Both the position numbers and the translations under genes were made by a program. From the NCBI RefSeq assembly GCF_036021035.1, contig NZ_CP107930.1, positions 930,001 to 994,000 of the forward strand: DNA of 64,000 nucleotides, given 5' to 3'. This DNA is from Kineococcus sp. NBC_00420 (GTDB taxonomy: Bacteria; Actinomycetota; Actinomycetes; Actinomycetales; Kineococcaceae). Under the pieces are notes generated by a model. The model had not been told where the DNA came from, made no database searches, and saw only the letters and a list, made by a program, of their open reading frames with translations. Positions 45,468 through 54,102 of this stretch are shown piece by piece (positions within the stretch are counted from its first letter, which is position 1; each line of letters starts with the position of its first letter).

Positions 45468-47017
45468 GCGCCCGCTCCGACGATCAGGGTCCCGCGCAGG
45501 GCGAGAGCGCGTCCGACGTCGTCGCGGTCGGGTGCGTCGGCCCCGCGCAGGTCGGCGACGGTCCACGCGACGCGCAGCACCCGGTCGACCCCGCGCAGGG
45601 TGAGGACCCCGCGGTCCAGGGCGCGGTCGAGGTCGGAGGTCACGGCGGGGGGCAGCCGCAGGGGGCCCCGCAGCAACGGGCCGCGCAGTTCGCCGTTGGT
45701 GGCGACGTCGTGACGGCGCAGCCGCTCCGCCTGGACGGCGCGCGCGGCGGCGACCCGGGCGGCGACGACGGCACTCGACTCCCCGGGGCGGCCGTCGGCC
45801 ACCTCGGCCCGGGTGACCGCCTGCACCTGCAACTGCACGTCGACGCGGTCCAGCAGCGGGCCGGAGAGCTTCGCGGCGTAGCGGCGGCGGGCCTGTGAGC
45901 TGCACGTGCAGTCCAGGCCCTTGCCGGTGCTGCGCCCGCAGGGACAGGGGTTGGCCGCCAGCACGAGCTGGAACCGGGCGGGGTAGCGGGCGGCACCGCG
46001 GGTGCGGTGCAGGACGAGCTCGCCCTGCTCCAGCGGTTGGCGCAGGGCGTCGAGGACGCGGGCCTCGAACTCCGGTGCCTCGTCGAGGAAGAGGACCCCG
46101 CGGTGGGCGCGCGACACCGCACCGGGCCGCGGGATCCCACTGCCGCCGCCGACGACGGAGGCCACCGACGCCGTGTGGTGGGGGTCCTCGTAGGGCGGGC
46201 GGGTGATGAGCGCCGTTCCGGCCCGACCGCGCAGGGTGCCGGCGACGGAGTGCACGGCGGTGACCTCGAGGGCGGACTCCTCGTCGAGGTCGGGCAGCAG
46301 CCCCGGCAGACGGGCCGCGAGCATCGTCTTGCCCGCTCCCGGGGGACCGTTCATCAGCAGGTGGTGGGCGCCGGCCGCGGCGACCTCCAGCCCGAACCGC
46401 GCCTCGGGCTGGCCGACGACGTCGGCGAGGTCGAGGACGCCCCCGGGACGCCGCGGTGCGGGAGGCGTGAACGCCCGCGGCGCGTCCGGGAGTTCCAGGG
46501 CCGGGTCGCCGCGGTAGTCGGCGACGAGTTCGGCCAGCCACCGGACCCCGCGGACGCTGATCCCGGGCACGAGGGCGGCCTCCTCGGCCGTGGCCTCGGG
46601 GACGACGACGCGCCGGACCCCGGCGCGGGCGGCGGCGAGCACCGCGGGCAGCACGCCGTCGACGGCGCGGACGCTGCCGTCCAGGCCGAGTTCCCCGAGG
46701 TGGACGACCTCGGCGGAGGGTTCCGGCGGCAGGACCCCGGCCGCGGTGAGCGTGGCCACTGCGACGGCGAGGTCGAACCCGCTGCCGGTCTTGGGCAGCG
46801 TCGCCGGTGAGAGGTTGACGGTGATCCGTTGCTGGGGCAGCGGGAACCCGGAGTTCGCCGCGGCCGCGCGGACGCGGTCCTTGGCCTCGTGCAGCGAGGC
46901 GTCGGGCAACCCGACGAGGACGAAGGCCGGCAGCCCGGTGGAGATGTCGGCCTCGACCTCGACGAGGTGGCCGTCGAGGCCGACCAGGCCCACGGCGAGG
47001 GAGCGCGCGAGGGCCAT
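45464..47017 (-). CDS. YifB/ComM-like Mg-chelatase-type AAA+ ATPase
   Basis: A 517-residue AAA+ protein of the YifB family; ComM in transformable bacteria is a branch-migration helicase. The N-terminal Lon-like domain has VEADISTGLPAFVLVGLPDA and GFDLAVAVATL. The AAA+ core has Walker A NGPPGAGKTMLAARLPG, Walker B LFLDEAPEFEARV, and a CxC... zinc-like segment with NPCPCGRSTGKGLDCTCS. ATG 47017 overlaps the YraN TGA by one base (TGATG). Downstream dprA is coupled by GTGA. Confidence 0.94.
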   Translation of the reverse strand: MALARSLAVGLVGLDGHLVEVEADISTGLPAFVLVGLPDASLHEAKDRVRAAAANSGFPLPQQRITVNLSPATLPKTGSGFDLAVAVATLTAAGVLPPEPSAEVVHLGELGLDGSVRAVDGVLPAVLAAARAGVRRVVVPEATAEEAALVPGISVRGVRWLAELVADYRGDPALELPDAPRAFTPPAPRRPGGVLDLADVVGQPEARFGLEVAAAGAHHLLMNGPPGAGKTMLAARLPGLLPDLDEESALEVTAVHSVAGTLRGRAGTALITRPPYEDPHHTASVASVVGGGSGIPRPGAVSRAHRGVLFLDEAPEFEARVLDALRQPLEQGELVLHRTRGAARYPARFQLVLAANPCPCGRSTGKGLDCTCSSQARRRYAAKLSGPLLDRVDVQLQVQAVTRAEVADGRPGESSAVVAARVAAARAVQAERLRRHDVATNGELRGPLLRGPLRLPPAVTSDLDRALDRGVLTLRGVDRVLRVAWTVADLRGADAPDRDDVGRALALRGTLIVGAGA

Positions 47018-47376
47018 CAGAACACCCCGCGGACGTGCTGGACCCGGGCCGGTCCCCGCGGCGGGAGGGTGACCGCGACGACGTCGAGGCGCACCTGCCC
47101 CGGGTGGACGCCGGGGTGGGCCTTGAGCCACTCCCCGAGGAGGCCGCGCAGGCGGGCGACCTTGTCGGGGGTGACGGCCTCCAGGGCCGTGCCGGCGCTC
47201 TCGCTGCGGCGGGTCTTGACCTCGCACACGACGAGGCAGTCCCCGTCCCGCGCCACCAGGTCGATCTCACCGAGCCGGCACCGCCAGTTGCTCTCGAGGA
47301 CCGTCATCCCGGCCTCGGTCAACCGCCGGGCGGCCACCCGTTCCCCGTACTGCCCCACGGCGTCCTTCGCGCGCAC
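47017..47376 (-). CDS. YraN/UPF0102 family nuclease-fold protein
   Basis: A 119-residue protein of the UPF0102 (YraN) family, predicted restriction-endonuclease-like fold. The conserved core is [20 protein letters not shown] followed by VCEVKTR, giving the catalytic-type D-ExK arrangement. I chose GTG 47376 ([19 protein letters not shown]) because GGAGG lies eight bases upstream and length fits the family; an ORF start at 47451 adds 25 unrelated residues. It is followed by the comM-like ATPase and dprA, its standard neighbours. Confidence 0.88.
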   Translation of the reverse strand: MRAKDAVGQYGERVAARRLTEAGMTVLESNWRCRLGEIDLVARDGDCLVVCEVKTRRSESAGTALEAVTPDKVARLRGLLGEWLKAHPGVHPGQVRLDVVAVTLPPRGPARVQHVRGVF

Positions 47377-47512
47377 GTGCACCACCTCCGGCGAGAAGGG
47401 TGCGTGCCGGGGAGGGCGGGCGTGGGCCGGGCAGGACGCCGGTGTGGACAACGTCGGCGCGGGGCGTCCTGTGGAGACGGCGGCGTCAACGGCCGTCGCG
47501 TCGGGAGCTGGG

Positions 47513-47547
47513 ACGCGCTCCGACGACCCCCCGGCAGCGGAGCGCGT
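47513..47547 (-). terminator. Hairpins downstream of DUF2469 (terminator region)
   Basis: A perfect 10-bp stem (ACGCGCTCCG at 47513-47522 with its complement at 47538-47547) and a 15-nt loop lie about 78 bp after the DUF2469 stop. A closer hairpin, CCATCC-n7-GGATGG (47593-47611), sits 14 bp after the stop. Either may end the lepB-rnhB-DUF2469 transcript, leaving yraN with its own promoter in the 248-bp gap. Confidence 0.5.
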
Positions 47548-47624
47548 CTCGCCGGTCCATCGGCACCAGCGGCAGAAGTGTTACGGATCGGACCATCCAC
47601 CGCGCGGATGGGCGGTCCCGCGCC

Positions 47625-47951
47625 TCAGCGGTCGCGCAGCTCCGGGGTGTCCGGCACCTCGATGTCGCGCTTCTGCAGCTCCTCGACGTTGACGTCCTTG
47701 AACGTCACCACCCGCACGTCGCGCACGAACCGGGCCGGACGGTAGACGTCCCACACCCACGCGTCGTGCAGGGTGACCTCGAAGTACGTCTCGCCGTCGG
47801 CCGTCCGCACCTGCAGGTCGACCGAGTTCGCGAGGTAGAAGCGACGTTCGGTCTCGACCACGTAGGAGAAGAGCGACACGACGTCCCGGTACTCGCGGTA
47901 GAGCTGAAGCTCCATCTCGGTCTCGTAGTTCTCGAGGTCCTCGGCGCTCAC
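47625..47951 (-). CDS. DUF2469 protein
   Basis: A 108-residue highly conserved actinobacterial protein (mycobacterial homologue next to rnhB, from memory). Typical sequence: SAEDLENYETEMELQLYREY, then DVVSLFSYVVETERRFYLAN and VWDVYRPARFVRDVRVVTFK. Acidic N terminus, no signal or membrane helix. Function unknown. Starts 7 bp after rnhB, so certainly co-transcribed with rnhB and lepB. Confidence 0.92.
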   Translation of the reverse strand: MSAEDLENYETEMELQLYREYRDVVSLFSYVVETERRFYLANSVDLQVRTADGETYFEVTLHDAWVWDVYRPARFVRDVRVVTFKDVNVEELQKRDIEVPDTPELRDR

Positions 47952-47958
47952 GGGACCA

Positions 47959-48750
47959 TCATGCCTTCCGCGACAGCGTGGTGTCGGAGGTGAGGTCCGA
48001 GAGCGCGTCCTGCGCGTCGGCCTGCGCGGGCACGGCGGCCCCGAGACCGGGCAGGCGCCAGCTGCGACGGTGCTGCTCGCAGCTGCCGTGGACGACGAGC
48101 GCCTCGAGGTGGTCCGGTGCGCTGTAGCCCTTGTTGCCGGCCCAGCCGTAGTGCGGGAAGTCCTCGTGGCGCGCGGTCATCACCGCGTCCCGGGTCGTCT
48201 TGGCCAGCACGCTGGCCCCGGCCACCGCTGCGCACGACACGTCGGCCTTGATGCGGGTGGTCACGGGTGGCGCCGCGCAGGGCAGCAGCGTGGACGGGCC
48301 CTCGAGCTCGTCGAAGAGCGACGCGTCTCGCGGGTCGCTGAGCCAGTCGTGGTTGCCGTCGAGGATGACCAGGTCGGGCAGCACCGGCAGCTGCGCCAGC
48401 GCCCGCCGGCCGGCGAGACGCAGGGCGGCGATGATGCCGATGGCGTCGATCTCGTCCGGTTCGGCGTGCCCGACGGCCGAGGCGACCGCCCAGCGGGCCA
48501 CCTTGGGCGCCAACGCCTCACGCGCGGCGGGGCTCAGCAGCTTGGAGTCACGCAGCCCGAGGGGCGCGGTCCGGGTGTCGGCGTCGACGACGAGCAGCCC
48601 GACGCTGACCGGTCCGGCCAGCGAGCCGCGGCCGACCTCGTCCATCCCCCCGACGAGGGTGTGGCCCTCACGCAGCAGCTGCCGCTCCAGACGCAGCGAC
48701 GGCGGGACGGAGGGTGAGGGTTTGCGCGGACGTGGCGCGGCGGGGCTCAC
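47959..48750 (-). CDS. rnhB: Ribonuclease HII
   Basis: RNase HII removes ribonucleotides from RNA-DNA hybrids and misincorporated rNMPs. The 263-residue product (GTG 48750, overlapping the lepB stop by 4 bp) has the metal-binding [15 protein letters not shown], the [18 protein letters not shown] block and [20 protein letters not shown]. The N terminus has about 40 extra Pro/Arg-rich residues. The frame extends further upstream but no family similarity is seen there. Confidence 0.95.
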   Translation of the reverse strand: MSPAAPRPRKPSPSVPPSLRLERQLLREGHTLVGGMDEVGRGSLAGPVSVGLLVVDADTRTAPLGLRDSKLLSPAAREALAPKVARWAVASAVGHAEPDEIDAIGIIAALRLAGRRALAQLPVLPDLVILDGNHDWLSDPRDASLFDELEGPSTLLPCAAPPVTTRIKADVSCAAVAGASVLAKTTRDAVMTARHEDFPHYGWAGNKGYSAPDHLEALVVHGSCEQHRRSWRLPGLGAAVPAQADAQDALSDLTSDTTLSRKA

Positions 48751-49487
48751 GAGATCCCCGCTTCGCCGCTGACCTGGTCGAAGTCGGACGGGGTGGACAG
48801 CCACGCCCAGTGCGAGACCGGCCAGACGATCGCGTAGGCGCGCCCGACGACGAGGTCGAGCGGCACGAAGCCGTCGTGGGGCTTGTCCTGGTTGTAGCGG
48901 GAGTCGGCCGAGCGGGCGCGGTTGTCCCCCATCACCCACAGGTTCCCGCTGGGCACGGTGACGTCGCACATCGGCTCACCCTGCGACGTCGAGGAGACGT
49001 ACGGCTCGTCGATCGCGGTGCCGTTGATGGTGACCGTGCCGTCGGGCGCGCAGACGACGTGGTCGCCGGGCAACCCGACGACGCGTTTGATGAGGTGGTC
49101 GTCGGAGTCCTCGGGCAGCAGACCCACGAACGTCAGGGCCTTCGCGACGACGGTGCCGACCGGCCCGCGCTCGGTCGGCGCGGTCTCGTCGAGCCAGCCC
49201 CCCGGGTCGGCGAAGACCACGACGTCCCCGCGGTGCAGGTCGAAGGGTCCCGGCGTCAGCTTGCTGACGATCACCCGGTCACCGACGTCGAGGGTCGTCT
49301 CCATCGAGATCGACGGGATGAAGAAGGCCTGCAGCAGGAACGTCTTGACGACGAGGGAGACCACGAGGGCCACCACCACGACCAGGACGACCTCCTTGAC
49401 CGCGGCGAGCACCCCACCGACCGCGGAACGCGGCGCGCCCGGGGGGCGCTGTGCCGAGTCCTGCACGGCGTCGCGGTCCGCGGTCAC
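48747..49487 (-). CDS. lepB: Type I signal peptidase (second copy)
   Basis: LepB cleaves signal peptides of exported proteins. This 246-residue copy has one N-terminal membrane helix ([20 protein letters not shown]), the catalytic Ser in [20 protein letters not shown], the catalytic Lys in [17 protein letters not shown] and the GDNR box in [15 protein letters not shown]. Coupled by GTGA overlaps to the upstream lepB copy and downstream rnhB. A longer insertion between the Ser and Lys boxes ([13 protein letters not shown]) distinguishes it from the first copy. Confidence 0.94.
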   Translation of the reverse strand: MTADRDAVQDSAQRPPGAPRSAVGGVLAAVKEVVLVVVVALVVSLVVKTFLLQAFFIPSISMETTLDVGDRVIVSKLTPGPFDLHRGDVVVFADPGGWLDETAPTERGPVGTVVAKALTFVGLLPEDSDDHLIKRVVGLPGDHVVCAPDGTVTINGTAIDEPYVSSTSQGEPMCDVTVPSGNLWVMGDNRARSADSRYNQDKPHDGFVPLDLVVGRAYAIVWPVSHWAWLSTPSDFDQVSGEAGIS

Positions 49488-50170
49488 GAGCCGCTCCCCC
49501 GCGCGACCGTCCCGAGGGAGCCGAACGGCCAGGTGACCGCGACCACGCGCCCGATGACGTCGTCGACGGAGACCGTCCCACCACCGGGCGAGCCGAGGTG
49601 CGAGCGGGAGTCGACGGAGTCGCTGCGGTGGTCACCCATCAACCACAGCCTGCCCTCGGGGACCTCGATGTCGAAGGGGAGCTCGCTGGGCGCGTCCCCC
49701 GGGTAGAGGTACGGCTCCTCGAGCGGGACCCCGTTGACCAGTAGCCGGCCCTGCGCGTCGCAGCAGGTGATGCGGTCCCCCGGCAGCCCGATGACGCGTT
49801 TGACGTAGTCGGACTCGCCGGGCCGGAACCCGAGCAGCCCCGCGGCGGCCGCGCCGACGGCGGCCAGGCCCTGGGGGTCCGGCGGCGCGTCGTTGAAGGT
49901 CCCGGTGCCGTCGAAGACGACGACGTCGCCGCGCTGGACGTCCGCCGCGTCGACGCGCCAGACCAGGACCCGTTCCCCCGGTTCGAGGGTGGACCGCATC
50001 GAGTCGGAGGGGATCGAGAACGTCTGCACCAGGAACGTGCGCACCAGCAGGACGAGCAGCAGGGCGATGGCCAGCACGAGGACGGCCCGACCTCCCCGGG
50101 AGCGCTGCCGCCCGCTCGTCTGGGGCGGCTGGGTGGTCGTCACGGAGCTCCTGCCTGGCGGGGTCGTCAC
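49484..50170 (-). CDS. lepB: Type I signal peptidase (first copy)
   Basis: A 228-residue signal peptidase. One membrane helix (AVLVLAIALLLVLLVRTFLV), catalytic Ser in SIPSDSMRSTLEPGERVLVW, Lys in SDYVKRVIGLPGDRITCC and the last box as WLMGDHRSDSVDSRSHLG, with His in place of the usual Asn of GDNR. Internal GTG 50143 (VTTTQPPQTSG) is an alternative start. Tandem with the second copy (4-bp GTGA overlap). Duplicated signal peptidases occur in streptomycetes at the same locus. Confidence 0.93.
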   Translation of the reverse strand: MTTPPGRSSVTTTQPPQTSGRQRSRGGRAVLVLAIALLLVLLVRTFLVQTFSIPSDSMRSTLEPGERVLVWRVDAADVQRGDVVVFDGTGTFNDAPPDPQGLAAVGAAAAGLLGFRPGESDYVKRVIGLPGDRITCCDAQGRLLVNGVPLEEPYLYPGDAPSELPFDIEVPEGRLWLMGDHRSDSVDSRSHLGSPGGGTVSVDDVIGRVVAVTWPFGSLGTVARGSGS

Positions 50171-50243
50171 CGCGGTCGCAGGGGTCAGCGAGGCGGCTGG
50201 GCGATTGTAGTCAGCCGTGACGGGGCCCCGCCCCGAACGACAC

Positions 50244-50275
50244 GAGCCGGGCCCCGCGAGAGCGGGACCCGGCTC
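50244..50275 (-). terminator. Terminator after rplS
   Basis: A 14-bp stem with one C-A mismatch (50244-50257 with 50262-50275) and a GAGA tetraloop lies 18 bp after the rplS stop. It separates rplS from the lepB transcript. Confidence 0.75.
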
Positions 50276-50293
50276 GGGTGCTTGCTGCTGAGG

Positions 50294-50647
50294 TCAGCCG
50301 CGGGGCTCGCGACGTTCCTTGATCTTGGCGGCCTTGCCGCGCAGGTCGCGCAGGTAGTAGAGCTTGGCGCGCTTCACGTCACCGCGGGTTACGACCTCGA
50401 TCTTGTCGATGATCGGGGTGTGCAGCGGGAACGTGCGCTCCACGCCGACGCCGAAGCTGACCTTGCGGACGGTGAAGGCCTCACGGATGCCGCCGCCGGT
50501 GCGACGGATGACGATGCCCTTGAAGACCTGGACGCGGGAGCGGTTGCCCTCGACGACCTTGACGTGGACGTTGAGGGTGTCGCCGGCGCGGAAGTCCGGG
50601 ACGTCGGTGCGCAGGCTGGCCGCGTCGACGTTGTCGAGCAGGTTCAT
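50294..50647 (-). CDS. rplS: 50S ribosomal protein bL19
   Basis: The 117-residue product starts [20 protein letters not shown] and contains the L19 blocks [40 protein letters not shown] and [20 protein letters not shown]. Full normal length. ATG at 50647 is chosen; an in-frame GTG 12 bases upstream (VSTTMNLL) has its purine-rich site too close. It lies 134 bp downstream of trmD; that leader can fold into several small hairpins. Confidence 0.97.
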   Translation of the reverse strand: MNLLDNVDAASLRTDVPDFRAGDTLNVHVKVVEGNRSRVQVFKGIVIRRTGGGIREAFTVRKVSFGVGVERTFPLHTPIIDKIEVVTRGDVKRAKLYYLRDLRGKAAKIKERREPRG

Positions 50648-50781
50648 GGTGGTACTCACTTCCCCTGGTGACGCCACAGGTCATCGCTACAGGCATCTGG
50701 TCCCGTGACGGGTGCTCCGGCGGGGCTCGCCCCCTGTGGCAGGCGCACCCTCCGCTGCCCGAGGGCAGCAGTCACCGGCCG

Positions 50782-51621
50782 TCACGGCTCGTTGGTGTCG
50801 ACCCAGTCTGCCACAGCGGCGGGCTCGACCTGGAATCCGTGATCGCCGGGGGTCCAGCCGAGCTCGGCGAGGACGACGAGGTCGCGCCGGTCGCAGCGCG
50901 CGGGGTCGAGGCGGGCCAGCACGTCGGGACGGCGGGTCGCGGTGCGGCGCAGGGCTTCGTCGCGTCGCCAGCGGTCGACCGCGCCGTGGTTGCCGCCCGC
51001 CAGGACCGCCGGCACGTCCAGCCCCCGCCACGAGGCGGGTTTGGTGTAGGCGGGGTGCTCCAGCAGCCCGTCGTGCTCGGGGGCGTGGCTCTCCTCGGTC
51101 AGGCTGGCGGCGTTGCCGATGACCCCGGGCAGCAGCCGGGCCACGGCCTCGGTGATCGCCAGGACGGCGACCTCGCCACCGTTGAGGACGTAGTCGCCCA
51201 GGGAGACCTCGCGCACCCGGATGCGGGTGCCGTAGTGCTCCACGACCCGCGCGTCGATGCCCTCGTAGCGGCCGCAGGCGAAGACGAGCCACGGCTCGGC
51301 GGCGAGCTCGACGGCCGCGCGCTGGCTGAACACCTCCCCCACCGGGGAGGGGACGACGAGGACGGGGCCGCGCGGGTCGGCGCCCTCCGGCGGGTCGGTG
51401 AGGATCGCGTCGAGCGCCTCGCCCCACGGCTCGGGCTTCATCAGCAGACCGGCGCCGCCACCGTAGGGCGGTGCGTCGACGGTGCGGTGACGGTCGTGGG
51501 TGTGCTCGCGCAGGTCGTGGACCCGGACGTCGAGCAGACCCTCCGCCTGCGCCTTGCCGATGAGGGACAGCTGCAGCGGCTGCAGGTACTCCCCGAAGAT
51601 CGTGACGACGTCCAGCCTCAC
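50782..51621 (-). CDS. trmD: tRNA (guanine-37-N1)-methyltransferase TrmD
   Basis: TrmD methylates G37 of tRNAs that read CNN codons, preventing frameshifting. The 279-residue SPOUT-knot enzyme shows [40 protein letters not shown] and [20 protein letters not shown] around the knotted SAM site. GTG start overlaps the rimM TGA by 4 bp. C-terminal helical domain of normal length. Confidence 0.97.
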   Translation of the reverse strand: MRLDVVTIFGEYLQPLQLSLIGKAQAEGLLDVRVHDLREHTHDRHRTVDAPPYGGGAGLLMKPEPWGEALDAILTDPPEGADPRGPVLVVPSPVGEVFSQRAAVELAAEPWLVFACGRYEGIDARVVEHYGTRIRVREVSLGDYVLNGGEVAVLAITEAVARLLPGVIGNAASLTEESHAPEHDGLLEHPAYTKPASWRGLDVPAVLAGGNHGAVDRWRRDEALRRTATRRPDVLARLDPARCDRRDLVVLAELGWTPGDHGFQVEPAAVADWVDTNEP

Positions 51622-52142
51622 TCCTCGGGCTCCCCCGGGAGCTCGACGAACAACCCGCCCGGCGGGGACAGCAGGACCTTGCCGCGCTTCACGTCGACCT
51701 TGGGGACGAGCGCGGTGACGAAGGGGACGAGGACGTCGCGGCCGTCGGTCCCGGTGATGACGAGGACGTCCTGCGCACCGCCGGTGAGCAGGTCCTTGAC
51801 CGTGCCCAGCGGGGTGCCGGTCATGGTCACCGCGGCGAGACCCTGCAGCTGGTGGGGGTACCAGGCGTCGTCCTCGGGGTCGGCCTCGTCCTCGAGGTCG
51901 ACGACGAGACGGGTGTTGCGCAGGGCCTCCGACCCGGTCCGGCCCTCGACCTCGACGAAGGTCAGCAGCAGGGTGCCGTTGTGCCAGCGCGCGGTCGCCA
52001 CCGTCAGCGGCCCGCGGTCGGGGTCCGTGCGCAGGACCGCGCCGGGCGCGAACCGGGTGTCCGGGTCGTCGGTGCGGACCTCGACGGTCACCTCACCGCG
52101 GACACCGTGCGGTCGCCCGATGCGGGCGACGACGTACTCCAC
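51618..52142 (-). CDS. rimM: Ribosome maturation factor RimM
   Basis: RimM helps assemble the 30S head around S19. The 174-residue product starts [20 protein letters not shown] and has the PRC-barrel half with [20 protein letters not shown] and [23 protein letters not shown] 52142 is supported by AGGAG six bases upstream; the frame is open further upstream through khpA but without similarity. Coupled to trmD by GTGA. Confidence 0.96.
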   Translation of the reverse strand: MEYVVARIGRPHGVRGEVTVEVRTDDPDTRFAPGAVLRTDPDRGPLTVATARWHNGTLLLTFVEVEGRTGSEALRNTRLVVDLEDEADPEDDAWYPHQLQGLAAVTMTGTPLGTVKDLLTGGAQDVLVITGTDGRDVLVPFVTALVPKVDVKRGKVLLSPPGGLFVELPGEPEE

Positions 52143-52174
52143 CTGGAACTCCTGACTCGAAGGGGGAAAGCAGA

Positions 52175-52209
52175 CAGCGCCGGGGTCGCTCGTGGCGACC
52201 CCGGCGCTG
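52175..52209 (-). terminator. Hairpin between khpA and rimM
   Basis: A perfect 15-bp stem (52175-52189 with 52195-52209) and a 5-nt loop lie 15 bp after the khpA stop, so rpsP-khpA and rimM-trmD are probably partly separate units. Confidence 0.75.
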
Positions 52210-52224
52210 CGGGTGGTGCTCAGC

Positions 52225-52464
52225 TCAGCGCTTGTCCACGTCGACGAGGTCGACGCGGACCGGCTTGCCGCCGGCCAGCGCACCGATGACGGTGCGCAGG
52301 GCCTTGGCCGTCCGACCGGCCCGGCCGATGACCCGGCCGAGGTCGTCGGGGTGCACGCGAACTTCGAGCAACGCACCGCGAGACAACGTCTTCGACGTCA
52401 CCTTCACGTCGTCCGGGTGCCCGACGATGCCGCGCACCAGGTGCTCGAGAGCGTCCGCGAGCAC
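52225..52464 (-). CDS. khpA: KH-domain RNA-binding protein KhpA
   Basis: A 79-residue single KH domain protein of the KhpA (YlqC) family, which with KhpB acts on small RNAs and cell division/elongation in some Gram-positives. Sequence: LADALEHLVRGIVGHPDDVK at the start and the KH loop GRVIGRAGRTAKALRTVIGA. Starts 4 bp after rpsP, its usual partner. Confidence 0.94.
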   Translation of the reverse strand: MLADALEHLVRGIVGHPDDVKVTSKTLSRGALLEVRVHPDDLGRVIGRAGRTAKALRTVIGALAGGKPVRVDLVDVDKR

Positions 52465-52468
52465 GGGC

Positions 52469-52867
52469 TCAGGACTCTTCGGCCGGGGTCTCGGCAGCGG
52501 CGGCGGGCGCCTCGGCCGGGGTCTCGACGACCTTCGCGGTACCGCCGCCGGGGATGCGCGGGGGCTTCGTGTTCGGGGTCGGGACGCGGTAGGTGCCCTC
52601 GGCGCCCGGCAGGCCCTTGAACTTCTGCCAGTCGCCGGTGACCTTGAGCAGCGCCGCGACCTGCTCGGTCGGCTGGGCGCCGACGCTGAGCCAGTACTGG
52701 ACGCGCTCGGACTTGATCTCGATGGTCGAGGGGTCGGTCATCGGGTTGTACAGCCCGATCTCCTCGATCGAGCGACCGTCGCGCTTGTTGCGCGAGTCGG
52801 CGATGACGACGCGGTAGAACGGCGCGCGGATCTGGCCCATGCGCTTGAGGCGAATCTTGACAGCCAC
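52469..52867 (-). CDS. rpsP: 30S ribosomal protein bS16
   Basis: The 132-residue product starts at GTG 52867 ([20 protein letters not shown]) and has [20 protein letters not shown] and [20 protein letters not shown]. About 45 residues of Pro/Ala/Glu-rich C-terminal extension follow the 85-residue S16 core. A longer frame starts upstream at 52942 without similarity. The 167-bp gap before it should contain the promoter. Confidence 0.96.
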   Translation of the reverse strand: MAVKIRLKRMGQIRAPFYRVVIADSRNKRDGRSIEEIGLYNPMTDPSTIEIKSERVQYWLSVGAQPTEQVAALLKVTGDWQKFKGLPGAEGTYRVPTPNTKPPRIPGGGTAKVVETPAEAPAAAAETPAEES

Positions 52868-53034
52868 GGTGTGGGGTGTCTCCCGGTTCTGGTGTGTTGA
52901 GCGGAACCCCTCGGTGTGGGGACGCCGAGCGGTGCAACTCATGGACGCGTAGGTCCCGGGTGAGAGGGTCCCTGGACGAACGAGTGCACCGCCATTGTGC
53001 CAGAGGGAACAGAGGCCCCACGACAGGGCGCCCG

Positions 53035-54102
53035 TCAGACGAGCCGACCGCGCAGCACGACCCGCGGTCGGCGCAGCACCCCGAGGTCGGTCCTGGGGTC
53101 ACCGTCGAGGACCAGGAGGTCGGCGCTCGCGCCCTCGACGAGGGAGTCGTGCCCGAGCCAGGACCGGGCCGACCACGTCGCCGCGTCCAGGGCCGCGGTC
53201 CGCGACAGACCGGCCGCGACGAGCTCGTGCAGCTCGTCGACGATCAGCCCGTGCGGCAGGACGCTGCCTGCGTCGGTCCCGACGAAGAGCGGCACCCCCG
53301 CCTCGTGCAGCGCGGCGACGTTGTCGTGGCGACGGGCGTGCAGCGCGCGCATGTGCGCCGCGTAGCGGGGGAACTTCGCGGCCCCGCGGTCGGCGATCCC
53401 GGGGAACGTCGCGATGTTCACCAGCGTCGGCACCACGGCCACCCCGGCGGCCGCGACCCGGCCCAGGAGGTCTGGCGGGAGCCCCGTCCCGTGCTCGATC
53501 CCGTCGACCCCCGCGTCGAGCAGGTCCTCGACGCCGTCCGCACCGAACTGGTGGACCGTCACCCGCGTGCCCAGCACGTGGGCGGCCGCGACCCCCGCGG
53601 CCAGCACGTCGGCCGGCCAGCAGGGCGCGAGGTCACCCGTCGAACGATCGATCCAGTCCCCGACGAGCTTGACCCAGCCGTCGCCGCGCCGGGCCTCGAC
53701 CCGCACGTGCTCGACGAGGTCCTCGGGTTCGATCTCGTGGGCCAGCCCGCGCAGGTAGCGGCGGGTGCGGGCCAGGTGCCGACCGGCGCGGACGATGCGC
53801 GGCAGGTCCTCGCGGTCGTCGATCCAGCGGGTCTCCGACGCCGACCCGGCGTCGCGCAGCAGCAGCGCACCGACGGCCCGGTCGGCGAGGGCCTGGGCTT
53901 CGCTGACCTCGTCGGGGACCTGCCCGTGCGGCCCGATCCCGACGTGGCAGTGCGCGTCGACCATCCCGGGGAGGACCCACCCGGGGACGGTCGTCGCGAC
54001 CCCGGAGGGCTTCGAGAACGTCAGCCGGTCCCCCACGACCCACGCCTGTCCGACCACCTCGTCCGGGCCGGTCAGGATCGGCCCGGTGAGGTGGAGGGTC
54101 AC
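53035..54102 (-). CDS. Amidohydrolase family protein
   Basis: A 355-residue metal-dependent hydrolase of the amidohydrolase superfamily (imidazolonepropionase/prolidase-like group). The first metal site is [12 protein letters not shown], the bridging Lys is in [15 protein letters not shown], later His in [11 protein letters not shown] and [10 protein letters not shown], and the last Asp in [15 protein letters not shown]. The C terminus has the [20 protein letters not shown] pattern. Substrate unknown. Its GTG overlaps the ffh TGA by 4 bp, an unusual tie to the SRP gene but reported in several actinobacteria. Confidence 0.9.
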   Translation of the reverse strand: MTLHLTGPILTGPDEVVGQAWVVGDRLTFSKPSGVATTVPGWVLPGMVDAHCHVGIGPHGQVPDEVSEAQALADRAVGALLLRDAGSASETRWIDDREDLPRIVRAGRHLARTRRYLRGLAHEIEPEDLVEHVRVEARRGDGWVKLVGDWIDRSTGDLAPCWPADVLAAGVAAAHVLGTRVTVHQFGADGVEDLLDAGVDGIEHGTGLPPDLLGRVAAAGVAVVPTLVNIATFPGIADRGAAKFPRYAAHMRALHARRHDNVAALHEAGVPLFVGTDAGSVLPHGLIVDELHELVAAGLSRTAALDAATWSARSWLGHDSLVEGASADLLVLDGDPRTDLGVLRRPRVVLRGRLV

